Assembly (NCBI RefSeq): GCF_022605165.1 | Contig: NC_063068.1 | Location: forward strand, 5,084,001 to 5,148,000 | Origin: Purpureocillium takamizusanense | Taxonomy: Eukaryota > Ascomycota > Sordariomycetes > Hypocreales > Ophiocordycipitaceae | Length of the DNA stretch: 64,000 bases | Reading direction: 5' to 3' | Shown here: positions 46,527 to 58,638 of the stretch, in pieces | Position numbering within the stretch: position 1 is the stretch's first letter | Layout of the letters: each line of letters opens with the position of its first letter | Translations under genes and position numbers: made by a program | Notes under the pieces: generated by a model | Seen by the model: the letters and a program-made list of their open reading frames with translations, nothing else | Database searches by the model: none | Told to the model about the DNA's origin: nothing

Positions 46527-49500
46527 GCTGCTGTGTGTGCAACCCGCTGTGTGTGTAGCCCGCTGTGTGCCCGTGTGCTCGTCCGCTGCTGGGGCACCTG
46601 GCCGCGCCAGCCTTATACGTCGCGTTCGTTCTCACTGATTGAAGAATAAATGCTCCCCTTGATTGAATGTATGCCTCGTATTCAAGTGATTAATATCGTG
46701 CCGTGCGTAGCTCGTAGTCGCATCTTGGAGTCGTAGCCATAATCTTCTTTTTATAGAGCATATATCCGCAGATCTTATAGAAAGGGCATCACGAGCCGGC
46801 ATCTGCAAGGTGCCGGCGAGCGTTTTGCTTATTCCCTTTCTTTCGGAAAGAGTAACTGCTCTGGATAGTAAAAACGACTGCTATTTCAGCGCTGTTGGCA
46901 GATAACATCCCTTCAAGTGAACTTCTGGTTCACAATAGCTCAAACAGCTCAGACCGGGCGCTGTTGCAAAAGGCGGACCCGAGGGGAGGTACACATACAC
47001 TCATACGTACTACCAAAAGGTACCTTAGTAGCGCCCGACCCGGGGAGGCACAGCCGGGCAGCCGCAGGCATCGTGGCATCGGCGCTGGCGCAATTTCGGT
47101 GTTGCCAATGCAAAAAGGCAAAATATAGCAGGTCCCCGGAGACCGGTAATATTGCATGGGCAATGCGAGCGTTATCCGTGGGGCGCAAGATGATGATATT
47201 TGGCGCAGGCTATTGATCTGGGGGACAACGCCCACCTTCGTCACGCCCAGCCCGCCAGCGCCCCTACGCGCGCAGCGGGCGCCGTGGTGGTGGTCTTGGT
47301 CTACTCTGCCTGCAGAATGATCAAAATGGGTTCCAACAAGCCTCCTTCTCCCCCAAGGATGGACGTGAGCTGGAGGTGCTCGGTGGGAAAATCAAATCGC
47401 ATTGGTGCGCGCTGGACCAGCGCCACACTGCGCCAGAACCCTTGGAAGGTCCTGTCCCAGGGGTCGCCGTTTGGGGCGGGGCCCAATGCTGTTTCCAGCG
47501 GTCCCCAGCGCCAGGAACAGGGGGGAACGGCGCGCCTCGCCTCCAGGATGGATGGCTCGTCCAAGATGGGTTGGAGGGGCGGCCGGAGCCCGGCGCCTCC
47601 CCCCCCCCCCCCGAGAACGCCACCATCACCAACCCACCAAGGTCCTCTCCACCCGGGCTAGTCTTTCCTCTCTCCATCTCTCTGCCAGGACTTAGAATTG
47701 CTGGTACGGTACGGCACGGTAATAGCGTGTGGCCCCGGTCAACTACGTCTGGGACTGGAATCCGCGCGGTGCCAGCACCAGAGACACGCAAGACATGGGC
47801 CGGCAAAGAAAGCAACGGGCAAAGAAGGAAAGAATGCGTCCCTGGAGCAGAGGGCACGCACGCATCCATGTTTTAGCTGTGTCTGCCGGGCGTGTGACTG
47901 ACCACACGCCCCCCCGCGACGCGTGAGCGACGTCTTGTGCACTCGGCAGTGCGTGTCTGGGACGGACTCTGGGGCGGGGTTCGGAGGCCATCGGGGACGA
48001 GGGGGCGCCTTCATCATCAGCGTGCGCCTCATGCAAGTGTGCAGGCGCATGTGCAAAGTATCTTGCATGTACTGTACTCCTCATCAATGCGGCGAGCTGA
48101 GGCCGTTTTGCTTCAAGAGGCCATCCGCCAGGGGGTTCGTTGGGTTGGGTTGGGTCGGCCGGCCGGCTGGCCGTTGAAACGGCGGTCGCAATGACGGCGA
48201 CGGAGGCGACGACGACGCCGACGACGACGACGACGCGGCGGCGTATTACTCCGCTGCACGTTTCTTCCTAAACGGCGAGCCCGCCCGAGGAGGCAGACTT
48301 GGCGGGTCGCCGACATGGACGGGCGCACCGCACGCAGCACAGCGCCTTTGTTACAGGAGCAGAGAGAGAGAGGAGAGAGGGACGGAGTGAGGGGGGCCCG
48401 CGGCTGTGAAAGCCGTTCGCGGGCCCGGCCCAGCTGAAAAGCCAGCGTAATGCAGCATGATGCGGTGCTGCGGAGGCTGAAGAGCCCGTCGACGATGACA
48501 ACCCAGGTCCCGCATTGTTCTGACCCATGCTAACCAGAATCGACGTGCTGGACATGCGTCCCCCTCCCCTCCCCCCGGTCAGGGTGCGCTCGCCGCCGGC
48601 ACATGAAGCGAGCGAGGGTCGAATGAAGGGTCCAAGGCGGCCCACCAACTCATCTCAGTCCACCACAGGAGTGCACGCGTGGGCAGCCCGCCCGCTTTTA
48701 TTTGGAGGTTATACTGCTGAGTTACTACCTCTAGTAGTAGCCGTACCAGGTTGTTGACCGTGGCCGGGCGTTTGAGGGTCGGTTGATCATCAGCTGGTTG
48801 TTCATCAGACGCGACGAGCCTTTCCAAGCGGCAAAGTCAATACCCAAGTAGTTTAGTACCTGCCTTCTAACCAAGCCAGTGCCTGATGTAGGTAGGTTGT
48901 GCCCGCAAAACAACATACATGTATGTGCACGCGCCGGACGCCCCTCGCGTCTGGTGCCGATGCATACTAGGCTGGCAAGCACAAAGGTCAACATTCAACG
49001 TCCATCAACGGGTCCCATCACGCCTCCTGCCTTGTTGCGTCCGTGCTGCCCGCCATGCTCCCGTCGTCTCCTCCACCGGGCTGCTGCCCACACACCTGCC
49101 GTAACCCGCTATACCGTAACTTGGGTAGTCCGTCCGCCCACCCCATCCACCATCTATCCGTCCATCCTACACTCACTCCAGGGCCACCATCTCAGGTACC
49201 CAAAGTACCTCCACTTCCAGGTCTCTACTACAGAGGCAAGTGGTACGTAGTGGTGTCTGTAGCGGTCGGGCCACCCTCCTTCTGGTAGCAATACTTGGCC
49301 TTGGCAGCTCTTGTCGCTGTAGGAAATGCTGTCCTGGCATGGTTCCTGCCAACCTGCCCTGACGCCAGCCCGTCTTGGTACCCTCCCTCCCTCCCTCCTT
49401 CCCCCCCACCTTTCCCTGAGCTGGTACGTAGCACCTCGAACATCATTCTTTTTGATCGCTCCTCCAGCCCGTGCCTCCGGTCCGTCCTCAGACTCGCCCT

Positions 49501-49665
49501 CCCCTGCAGTCCAACCCATCAAATCTCCTTGTCTGACTCGTCGCCCTGGCCCCAGGGAGACCAGCGCGCCCCCGGAGCGCTTCTCTCAATCTCCGGCCTT
49601 CCGATCGGGGAAGCGACGTAATCGACGGCCGGCTTTTGCGCCTCGCCTGAGCTACCCTTGTCTCT

Positions 49666-49690
49666 CTGGTCTGGTCTGGTCTGGTCTGGT
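49666..49690. repeat. (CTGGT)5 tandem repeat
   Basis: Five perfect copies of a pentamer in the pyrimidine-rich region upstream of the DUF1765 gene. Confidence 0.95.
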
Positions 49691-50218
49691 CTCGCCTCCT
49701 CATCTAAAGGGCTCCCCCGTCCTCTCGCTCCAGCCCGTCTCGCGATTCATCTCGCGTGTCCCTATGTGGAAGATCCAGTCACCGCTGCCGCTTTTCTAAT
49801 TCTGCCGTCGACCTCATCTCGTCGGTAAACTCGCAGCCGCCGCCGCCGCCGCCGCCGACGTAGCCGCCCGCCTTGCCGTCCTCGCCGTCACCGTTTGGCG
49901 CGCACCTCGAGGGTCTGACGCGACCAACGGCGGCAATCTCTCTCGCCTCTACCTCGCCTTGCCCTTTAATTCCCGCTGCCTTTGGTTGGTTCGTCACCTA
50001 GCGGCTGCTCTGCCGGCCAGAGCACGGCAGTCAGTCGACCGATCTCACCAATGTTGCATTAACCTTTCTCATCCGTCACACGGCTCGGCACGGCACGGAC
50101 GTCATTTCTCGAGCAGCGGCGAACATCAGGCTTGCCCTGCACACCGACCGCTCGGGCGCTCACAACCCTCACTCTGGCAGCAAGCCGTCTTGTGTGTTCG
50201 TCCGCTTCTTGCAACGCC

Positions 50219-53200
50219 ATGGCTGCGCCAGCCGTCGAACGCTCGCGATCTCAGTCGAGCCCCGACATTTTTGGATTGCCATTATTTGACGCCGACTCTC
50301 CTGCAAGTGCCCCGGCGACCTCTCATGGCTCCCTCGCCATGGACTGGAAGGGCTGGGGTGACTTGCCAGCGTTTGAGGTGCCCTCGTTCAACACCGATTT
50401 CCATCTGGATACCACAGTCTTCACCAATAGCAAGGTGAGCCAATCTGCGTCGGATGCTGAGCCACAACCAACGCCTCGGGCCGGGCCAGTGGTGTCACAG
50501 CCGGCATCAAGAGCAGCGCCTAAGGACCAGACCAAAGAGCAGGCCACCACAAAGCAACCGCCGAAGCCCGCCGCTTTGTCACGATCCAAGACTGGCTCGC
50601 TGATTCACCGACCGCGCTCATGGCTTTCGTCTAGTTCCAAGTCGTCGAGGAAGTCAGCAAAAGAAGACCGCCAGAGCGACCAGCTCACGACCAAAACCGA
50701 CCCTGTGCCACCCAAGCCGACGCCATCCGAGGCAACGCCACAACCGCGACCGCAGCTGCGCGGGCTTCCTAGTTCCTCAACGTTTGCCAGCTTTTCGAAG
50801 TGGTCATGGACAGCTTCGTCCCGCTCGCCATCTCCCAAGCATGCACCTGAGCAGCCTCAGCCTCCAACCAAGCCAGCAGCGACACCTACCGCCCCCACCA
50901 AGGTGGCCACGGTATTGCCAGAGCGCCTTCAACTCATCACGGACACCGGGCTCAAGCACCTCGAGGTGTCTGAACCTTTGAAACCACCTGCGCCAAAACA
51001 GGCCGCCCGGACCAACAACTCATACTTGGCAAAGATCAAACAGAAGCCTCCGCTGCTCATGAACAAGCCACCCGAGCCTCTGGGCTACAACCACAGTTGC
51101 GCGTCTTCGTCAACCACGCTTGGAGGGAACCGTGCGTCAAACAGCGACAAGTCGAGTGTTTCACAGTCAACCTGCAGCGACGGAAACACCAACACTCCCA
51201 TCACTGACGACTCGTCAAACGACATGACGCCCCATCTACGAGACCCGCTATGGTCCTCATTCAAGACGCTCGAGGTGGAGATCAAGGGCCACGGCGCCAA
51301 GAATGTCGCGCAGCGTGTTGGCCAGGTGAAGAGCATGCTTTTGCCGTTTTTGCGCAGTACCATGGATCACAACTCGACCAAAGGGCTGAGCCTGGAGGAC
51401 GTGGACCGGCGGGCGACTGTGCTGAACAAGTGGTGGGTCTCAATCCTGGAGTTGCTCGACGACAGGGGACAAAATCCCGTTCCAGGCGTGGATCGTCCGA
51501 TCCTTCTCGAAGCTGCGACCCTTCTCATGATGAGGTCCGAGTGGCGGCTGGCGACATCCAGCTTCATGCCCCTCGCTGAGCGATCGCCCTCTGAACGCGT
51601 CCGATCGCGGTCCTGGACAAACGCTTCTGGATCGACCGAAGACTCGCAGCAGTCGGCTATGTTGGCCGAATCGGCCGAACACAATGTCCGAACAATGTTT
51701 GTGACAAACCTCGTGAAGCAAATGGGCTATGTTGTGGACAGGATGTCGATGCGCCATGCGCCGCTAAGCTTGGTCAACTTCTCAGGCAAGGCGTGCGCTT
51801 ATGCCTTCTTTTTCGCTCCCGGTGTGGCCGACATTCTGGTCCGGCTCTGGGGACTCACGCCGGAACTCATTCGAAGGACAGCGGATGAGCTCGGGCTGCC
51901 TCGGAAGGACACTGGCGAGAGTGGGGACATCACAGCGCTCTTCCCTCCGAAGCTGGGCACCTTTGGTTGGCGATCAGCCAGAACGACTTGGAACACACTC
52001 AAGCAGATACCAAGGATGTCTCTGCTCGTGGCCAGGATCGCCTGGACCGGACCGTGGGTATCGAGATGGAAGGGCCGAGACACCGACCTCTTCTTCATCT
52101 TTTGCAAATATTTTCACGTCTTGTCTAATCAGTTCATACCGCCTGGACTGCCACTGGTGGAAAAGGCGCGGTCGCCGGCGTTCGTCTTGGTGCACTCGCA
52201 GCTGCTCTCGATCCTCGATAACACGGTCCACCGTCAAACAGCAATCGAACACGCCTATGGCCCGCCTTTGATTGACCAAGTGAACGGAGCGGACGCAACG
52301 GCTCTCGCCATGCCGTTGCCACCAACCAATCTCATGAAGGGCATGTCGGAGAACCGGCTGGTGATTCTACTCCGAGACGTGCTCACCGACGATGCGCCCG
52401 AGTTGGGTGATGCGCGAAACACCTTTGCGGAGACGTTTGCCGCGCTTATGAAGGGTGCGACCTGTCGAACGTCGCAGTTTGATAGTGCGGCTTGCTTCAC
52501 TCTGTGCGACTTCCTGGAAGAGGCCCTCATGATTTTCCACGAGGCCGAGTCCCGTGGTGTGTCTGCACGCTATGTCGACTGGGGTTTTTGGCTTGACGTG
52601 TGCAAGCGCATCATGGATTCCCTGAACACGATGTCCGAGGTTCGCATGCTATCTTTCTTGTTTACGGTATGGGACGCAATAACCAAGGACCCACGACGGA
52701 AAGCGACGCTCTGCCTCGATTGGCTCCTCACCGAGGACACCTTCAACACATTCTTCAACAACTGGTGCCCAATGGTTCGCGCCTACTATCACCGCCTCTT
52801 GTGCTGGAGGATCTGTCGCGACGATGGCAACGCTAGCGAGACGGATCTGTAAGTCTGAAGGGATATGAAACCTATTGGTAAGACAGGCGTGCTAACTTAC
52901 GATACAGAAAGATTATGTCTGCCGTGGCTGCCCGGCTCAAGACCGTTTGGTCGCACTACCTCTACCTTAAGCGGACTGCAGAGGAGTCTGGTCGCGTCCC
53001 ACTGTCCACCGTCCCCATGTGCCCTGCTCTGGGCAAGAAGTTCATGATTATCCGCCAGGAAGCGGGCCCACCTCAGGCAGGCCTATTCATGGGGTTCGAT
53101 ACGTTCGCGCGCACCAACAGCAATGAATCCTCGTCTTGGGCTGGGTTCCCCGATATGGGGCTTGGCAGAGGTGACTCAAAGAAGCGCTGGTCCCTCTTGG

Positions 53201-54009
53201 GCAAGGTGCTTTCCATGACTGCCGGCAACGGGATGGACCCGACATCACCGTCAGATACATCGACGAGAAGTTCGCTCCTCGAAAATCAACCGCTTGGCGC
53301 GAGGCGGAACTCGGTCGAGACTCCAGGTCGGTCAGCAGGGCCGACGCCGAGCGGCGCGAGAGTGCAGGCACCGACGAGTGAGCCCGACACCGAGTCGCCG
53401 TCGGACGCGGAGGAGCAAAAGTACGTGTTTAGGTTTATTCTGGGATGGATGCAGCACCATAATGTGGGCCGCGACCTCACACGCCCGAAGCTCCCTGCGC
53501 CCGCGCAGGCACACATCAACGCGAGAGCTCGGAACAGCAGCGCCCCATCGCCAACACCTACAACCTTGGCACGTGTGCGTCGCGTATCTGACACTCGACC
53601 GGTCCGGCCGACGCAGAGGGATAGGAGGAGCTCCGTCAACGCATCCGTCGAAGAGTGGCTTAGGGGCACGCCGGCGGCGGTGGCGGCGCCGACGACAAAG
53701 AGTGGTTGGAGCGGCCCTTCGAGTGCCAGTAGCGAGAGGCGCAGAAGCTTGGCGGGAGAGTGGTCACCGGCGACGTCGGACCTGCTGGACTTGCAAGACT
53801 CCCCGCGCGAGCCCCTGACCAAGGCAGTGAAGCCTGTGGGCATTTACGCCAGAAACGCCATCTACTCGGGACGTGCGCTGGCGGAGTGGTCCCAGGTAGT
53901 TAATGAGTGCAACAGTTTTATCGACCGACGCAAGGAGGAGGGCGTCGGCCGGCTGGCGGACGTGGAGGTACCGCAGCTGGGTGTTGAGGGGTTCCGAAAA
54001 GCCGGCTAG
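50219..54009 (+). CDS. DUF1765 / UPF0592 family protein
   Basis: A 1243-residue protein from two exons, 50219..52848 and 52908..54009, with a 59-bp intron (GTAAGT, GCTAAC branch, CAG) that joins SETDL to KIMSAVAARL. The first 370 residues are disordered, Ser/Pro/Lys/Thr-rich, with an early acidic-aromatic patch (MDWKGWGDLPAFEVPSF). The folded part, about 370-930, includes VLNKWWVSILELLDDRG, the PVPGVDRPILLEAATLLMMR segment and ACTSF-like hydrophobic helices (KACAYAFFFAPGVADILVRLWGL). This matches fungal DUF1765 proteins, annotated as UPF0592 membrane proteins in fission yeast. The second exon has KKFMIIRQE and GLFMGFDTF, also family-like, then a disordered tail. No signal peptide or certain TM is seen. 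Molecular function is unknown in the family. The start is the first true ATG, in an ACGCCATGG context. Confidence 0.8.
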
Positions 54010-54596
54010 AAGCTGGTGCGACGGCAATGACGGGCGGATGCATGCGGAGGAGGCGAAAAGTACAGTACACAAGGAGATGTTTGGAAAACAGTATGAGATA
54101 TCCCGCGGCTGGCACGCCGCACTGCGTTTGGCATCTACCATGTTTTTTTTTGTCCGTCCTACGGGATGGGGCTGCTCGAGAATTTGGAACCTATTGCTTG
54201 CCACGTCGAGGCGTGGGAGATGTGGCAATAATTGGCTGCATTCGAGACGGGACACGTTGATTAGGGACAGAGGGAATCGGAGGAAACCGAGGGGACAGAT
54301 GCATGTCCCCGCCACTCGTTGGCTGATAGCGGCAGAGGCTGCGCGGAGTGGCGGAATACAGAAAACGCACCGGTGTCGTAAGCAGGCACATGATGCACTC
54401 GCTCACTTTTGAATCTGGGAAAACAAGGTGATATTGATGGTCTGTATGCTGAGCGACAGGAGCTCTGCATGCCTATCCAACGGGCCATGATCTTTTGCTC
54501 CGGGCTCTGAACAAAGAGAGTGCGATGACGACTAGTCCACTGCTAACGAAGAGACGCTTGAACACCCCCCTTTCCAATGTGCAATCGGCCGTTCCC
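54010..54596. other. Intergenic, convergent 3' ends
   Basis: A 587-bp tail-to-tail interval between the DUF1765 gene and the GFA-like gene. No gene seen. Confidence 0.45.
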
Positions 54597-55165
54597 TCAT
54601 GTACTCAGTGCGGCCATGAGCTGGGCCTTGTAGGCGGCCTGCCTCCCCTCGAGGGCGGCGACGCGGGCAAGCACATCGGGGCGGTAGAAGGGGTTGCGGT
54701 CCGGGTAGTAACCCTCGAACTGGGGCTTCCCGTCGGCGAGGGCGACGAAGCGGCGGCGGGTGCGCGTGAAGATGTGCACGTCGGGGTCGATGTGGTCGGG
54801 GCGGTCGAGGGTGCCGACGCGGAGGTAGGCGAGGCAGGGGCCGGCGTCGGCGTAGTGGTTCCAGAGGCCCGTGTGGCAGCGCGGGCAGCAGGCGATGGTC
54901 TGGCCGATGTGCGAGGCGGTGGGCACGGTGACGAGGTGGGGGTTGTTGTCGGTGGTGGTGGTGGTGGTGGTGGTGGTGATGGGCTCTGGCGATGTCTTTG
55001 CGTTGTCTGCTTGATGCTCGCCGCCCGTGTGTGTGCTCGCAGGAGCGGCGGCAGCAGCAGCAGTAGAAGAGCCGTGGCAGGGCGTGGCGAGGGTGAGAGA
55101 GAGATACGAACTCGCTTGAGTAGGTAGCGATGGGGATGGAGTTTGTTGAAAGGAGGAAAAGGCGT
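54597..55165 (-). CDS. GFA-fold (glutathione-dependent formaldehyde-activating-like) protein, C-terminal part; 5' end unresolved
   Basis: The last 110 codons are clearly GFA/CENP-V-like. They have VTVPTASHIGQ, the second zinc pair in ACCPRCHTGLWNHYADAG, VRVGTLD-type sequence (LRVGTLDRPDHIDPDVHIFTR) and a C-terminal EGYYPDRNPFYRPDVL. The frame stays open upstream to about 55165 but contains no ATG and turns into Thr/Ala low-complexity from a GGT repeat (54951-54978). The N-terminal half with the usual GxCxCG and CHCxxC zinc ligands is not visible in this frame. In a neighbouring frame near 55035-55060 a Cys-rich stretch (FYCCCCRRSC) and, near 55290, ATFVVTGPPLP look like worn remnants of it. 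Either an unresolved multi-exon gene or a decaying pseudogene. Coordinates cover the open frame only. Confidence 0.5.
54951..54978. repeat. (GGT)n microsatellite
   Basis: About nine GGT trinucleotides inside the open frame of the GFA-like gene, read as poly-Thr on the minus strand. Confidence 0.93.
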
Positions 55166-56775
55166 GAAGAATAATTCACGGTGGGCTTGTACGCATTCAC
55201 GCAGACGGTGTTAGAAGAGGGGAGGATGCAGACGAAAAGGGCGTGCGGCGTGAATGGGTGGTGGTGGTGGTGGCACGGGCAGCGGAGGCCCCGTGACAAC
55301 GAAGGTAGCATTTTGCCTGCCTGCGAGAGTGAGAAAGCGGGGGCGTCGGGGCTGCTGGCTGGCCACTGAGCGGCGGCGACATGGCCGAATTGGGAAATCG
55401 GAGATTACTATACGCAGCAACGTTCAAATTCTACTTAAAGTTTTCACCTTTGTGTAACGGGCCTCTTGGGAGCCATTGGTAATGCAACAACGATATAGTG
55501 CCTAGCTGTTTGGCTTGTGCTGGTACTCAAGGCAGATATAGCCATGTATTTCTGAAGTAAGTGTTATCTTGCCCGCTGAATGGAACTACGAGACGCGCCC
55601 TGGTTGCAGGGTGCACCACTGCTTACTTATCGTCACAGCCCGAAATTGTGCCTAAGGGAGGGAGGTGCTCACGAACAGTAACATGATGAGCCGCTGCAAA
55701 TAGTAATATATGTATTGGATCGCGACCCTGTCACAAGCTATGCATATACCGACAAGACCTGACCTGAGCAGGGCCTGTCCGCGGCCCTTTTGATATATCG
55801 GGAGAGGCACATGTAGGCGCAGTACCTGTGCTCAGCCAGGTCATTCATTTAGTATTGTGGACGAGCAGATGCATGATGGTCTCCCCGTACACGGACTATC
55901 GTGTCCCGACGCAAAAGTCATTTGGAGTCTTTTTACCGCATGCAGCTCGAAGTTTTGCGGCGGCTGTGTGTCGTGTAAGGCGTCACGGGCATGGTGAGCA
56001 GGATGGCTTAGCACACCGTTGCAGCGTCATCTGCTATACATGTGGTGTGGTAACACGCATCATTGGAGGCCTGCCGACGCGTAAAGGCAATGCACAAAAG
56101 GGCAACTTGTTGACAATTTCCCCCATGGCCCCCCTCCCTCGGTGCCGCGTCAGTCCAGGCTGTGCACCTTGAGGCAATCATGGGGAGGTATTTAGATGAT
56201 GAGGCGCCTGCCTTGCTTCGCTTCTGTTGCTCTTTACCTCTAGAACAGTGCGTGCTCACGGCAATACATACCCGTGTATACTGTATCCGTACACACAGCC
56301 GGTTGTTACTGGCTGTAACCGCTGACTGGCGCTACGGCCCAAAGTGGCGTTAGCACCTAATCGACGCGGGCCGGCTTACATCCATCGACCCGCCCATGCC
56401 GCCCTATCCGCTTCTGATTCCCCTAATAAGCTCCATCCAGCTCGAATGCCTTGCCCTTTTCACCCCCGAACCGGCCCCTCCCCCACTTCGCCCAGCTCTC
56501 TCTTCCATCTCGCTCGCGACTCTGCCGCCGGCCCGCGTCACTCAGCCAGCGACCAGCCACCTCGTTCACCATCTTGTCAACGACACACACATCGTGCCTG
56601 CGCCGCGCCGCGCCCCTCCCCTCCTCAATCAACCCCTGGCTGGGCGAGCTCGGTTGGGTACCTTGTCCAAGCCCCCCCTTGGGGCCTGATTCTCGCCCGC
56701 CTTTCTGGGAGCGGTCGGGGCAAGCGGCCCTACTAACAGCGCGCACCAAGAGCAGGAAGGAGGCCTGCCGGCAGC
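55166..56775. promoter_or_regulatory. Intergenic, upstream of the Zn2Cys6 gene
   Basis: A 1.6-kb head-to-head interval between the degenerate GFA-like gene and the Zn2Cys6 regulator. The part up to about 55430 may contain remnants of the GFA N-terminus. The part from 55440 to 56340 is AT-richer and empty. From about 56380 it is pyrimidine-rich, as in fungal promoters. Confidence 0.45.
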
Positions 56776-58638
56776 ATGCCAAACACTGGCAAGCCAAGCC
56801 AGGACTGTCACCTCTGTCGCAAGCGACGGGTCAAGGTGCCCGCCTTCCCACTGCCCCTGTCCCTGCGCCAGGAGAAGCAGCTGCAGCAGCCAAGCTAACA
56901 TGCCCGCCCGCAGTGCGACCTCGCCCGCCCAGGCTGCCAGCGGTGCGTCAAGTACGGCGTCGAGTGCCCCGGCTACCGTGACCAGACCGAGCTCGTCTTT
57001 CGCAATGCCGACCCCTCCACGGTGAGGAAGCGCAAGAAGCGCGTCGCCGAGCACGACGACGCCCAGTCGAGCCGCTCCGCCTCGCCCGGGTCCGGGTCCG
57101 GGTCCGGGTCCAGGTCCGCCTCTGCTGCGGGCTCCGGGACCCGCCCCGGCTCCGGTTCTTCGACGCCCTCCTTGTCCGTTTCCGCCGATGATCTCGATGC
57201 CCCCTTCATCTTCTCCGCCGAATGCAAGGACCTCGTCCCGGCCTCCGAATCGGCCCCCTGGCCGTCCTACAGGGCCGCCGTGCCAAAGTCCATGGCTGAG
57301 CATTGGACTTCGCATTCCGTGCCCATCCTGCTCAACGTCTACTCGACCCTCGACTTCCTCAACAACGCGTACCAGCAAAACCCACGCGACGGGCCCCTGG
57401 TCTGGGCCGCGCACCTCTTCTCCCGCACCTACGTCACCAACATCCGCTATCCGACAGCCGTATACCGAAGCTCCGAGCTCGAGACGCAGCGCGAGCTCGG
57501 CACATATCTGGGCAAAACGCTGAGTACCGTCGCGGCGGCCCTCAAGGACCCCAAGGGCGCCTTTCGCGACGATGTGCTCGCCACCGTTTGGATATTGTCC
57601 AACTACGAGGTTGGCCTTGCCCTTTTTTTTCTGCATCGACCAGGCCCTGTGCTGACGCTATTTGGTGGTAGCTTCTCGTGGGGTCACTGAGCCGCATGGA
57701 CTGTTTCAGCCCATGGCATCTACATGCCCGAGGCTTGTACAGCATCCTGAAGACGAGGGGAATAGCACCCATGTACACCGCCGAGGGACGCACCGCCTTC
57801 TGGCCCAGCTACAACATGGTGGTAAGTGGACGCGAAAGAGAGGTTTTCGTCGTTGACCTGCGCTGACCCCCCGCAGCAAGTCCAAGCGCTCGTCAGCAAC
57901 ACCGAGTGCCCACCCGAGTCGGACGAGTGGCTAGGCATTGTCCGAGATACCCTGTATAAGGATGAGGCGTACACGCTGTATGTGTCCGTCTTCGTCGTGA
58001 CATGCGCACGCGTCCAGGCGCGCATGTTCACTATTCTCAACACGCGAGACTTTGCTGCTGCCAACGCCGAGTTCCAGATGCTCATGGACGAGCTGGACCG
58101 CGCCGACGCAGAGTTCATGCGGTCGGCGGCGGGCTTGCACGACACGGCGCAGGAGCTGGACGCGTACATGCGCAACCTGTACCACTCGGCCGTGGTCAAG
58201 GGCTATCACTACGTGCAAATGATGGCCAACTTCCTGACGCACTATGCGCAAAGCGAGCTGACGCGGGAGGAGCTGCGGGCGCGGCGGGACGCGTGCGTGG
58301 AGAAGACGCAGCTGGCGGCGCAAGAAATCCTCAACAGCGTGCCGTGGATCCTGGGCCCGCTGGCGTCGGGCAAAGACAAGTCGCCGAGGGTGCTGTTCGA
58401 CGCGCTCAAGATGGTGTGGCCGCTGACGAGCGTGTACGTGGTGTCGACGACGCTGCCGGAGCAGCGGGAGGGCGCCGAGGTGGCGCTCGTCTTCATCGGC
58501 AAGGAGGTGGGCGTGCGGCAGGCGCTCAAGACGTACCCGGGAGCCATCTCGCTTTTGCCGCCCGAGGCGCTCCGGCCGCTGGGGGCGGAGGGCACAGGAC
58601 GAAACGTCGTGGACACGTCGTGGACGGCGGTGGCTTGA
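56776..58638 (+). CDS. Zn2Cys6 binuclear cluster transcription factor
   Basis: A 555-residue fungal-specific regulator from four exons: 56776..56835, 56914..57609, 57672..57821 and 57877..58638. The zinc cluster is at residues 11-37, with cysteines at 11, 14, 21, 28, 31 and 37 (CHLCRKRRVK then CDLARPGCQRCVKYGVEC). The first intron cuts it exactly between K20 and C21. A basic RKRKKR motif and a Gly/Ser/Pro linker follow. The middle and C-terminal regions are helical and match the loose Fungal_trans_2-type regulatory domain, with LLVGSLSRMD and SPWHLHARGLYSILKTRG formed across the second intron. The donor sites GTGCCC and GTTGGC are weak but give uninterrupted frame and family-like joins. Its target pathway is unknown; no biosynthetic cluster lies beside it in this window. 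Confidence 0.9.

Larger units (their letters stand above)
42070..50218. other. Gene-poor interval of 8.1 kb
   Basis: I could not support any gene here on either strand. Open frames are short, start from non-ATG codons or are microsatellite translations (for example poly-Leu from CTG repeats near 42850-42882). Notable contents are the 20-bp palindrome at 46507-46526, a 7-bp-stem hairpin at 46795-46817, an AT-rich patch near 46620-46880, TACCTA-type patches near 46258-46300, CTG/CAG runs near 45760 and 46090, a (CTGGT)5 repeat at 49666-49690 and pyrimidine-rich sequence from about 49360 up to the DUF1765 gene. Confidence 0.45.

Noticed and set aside
56976..57227. Possible Gly/Ser repeat gene on the minus strand over the Zn2Cys6 linker
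   Set aside because: It is the antisense shadow of GGGTCC-type repeats encoding the linker of the plus-strand gene.
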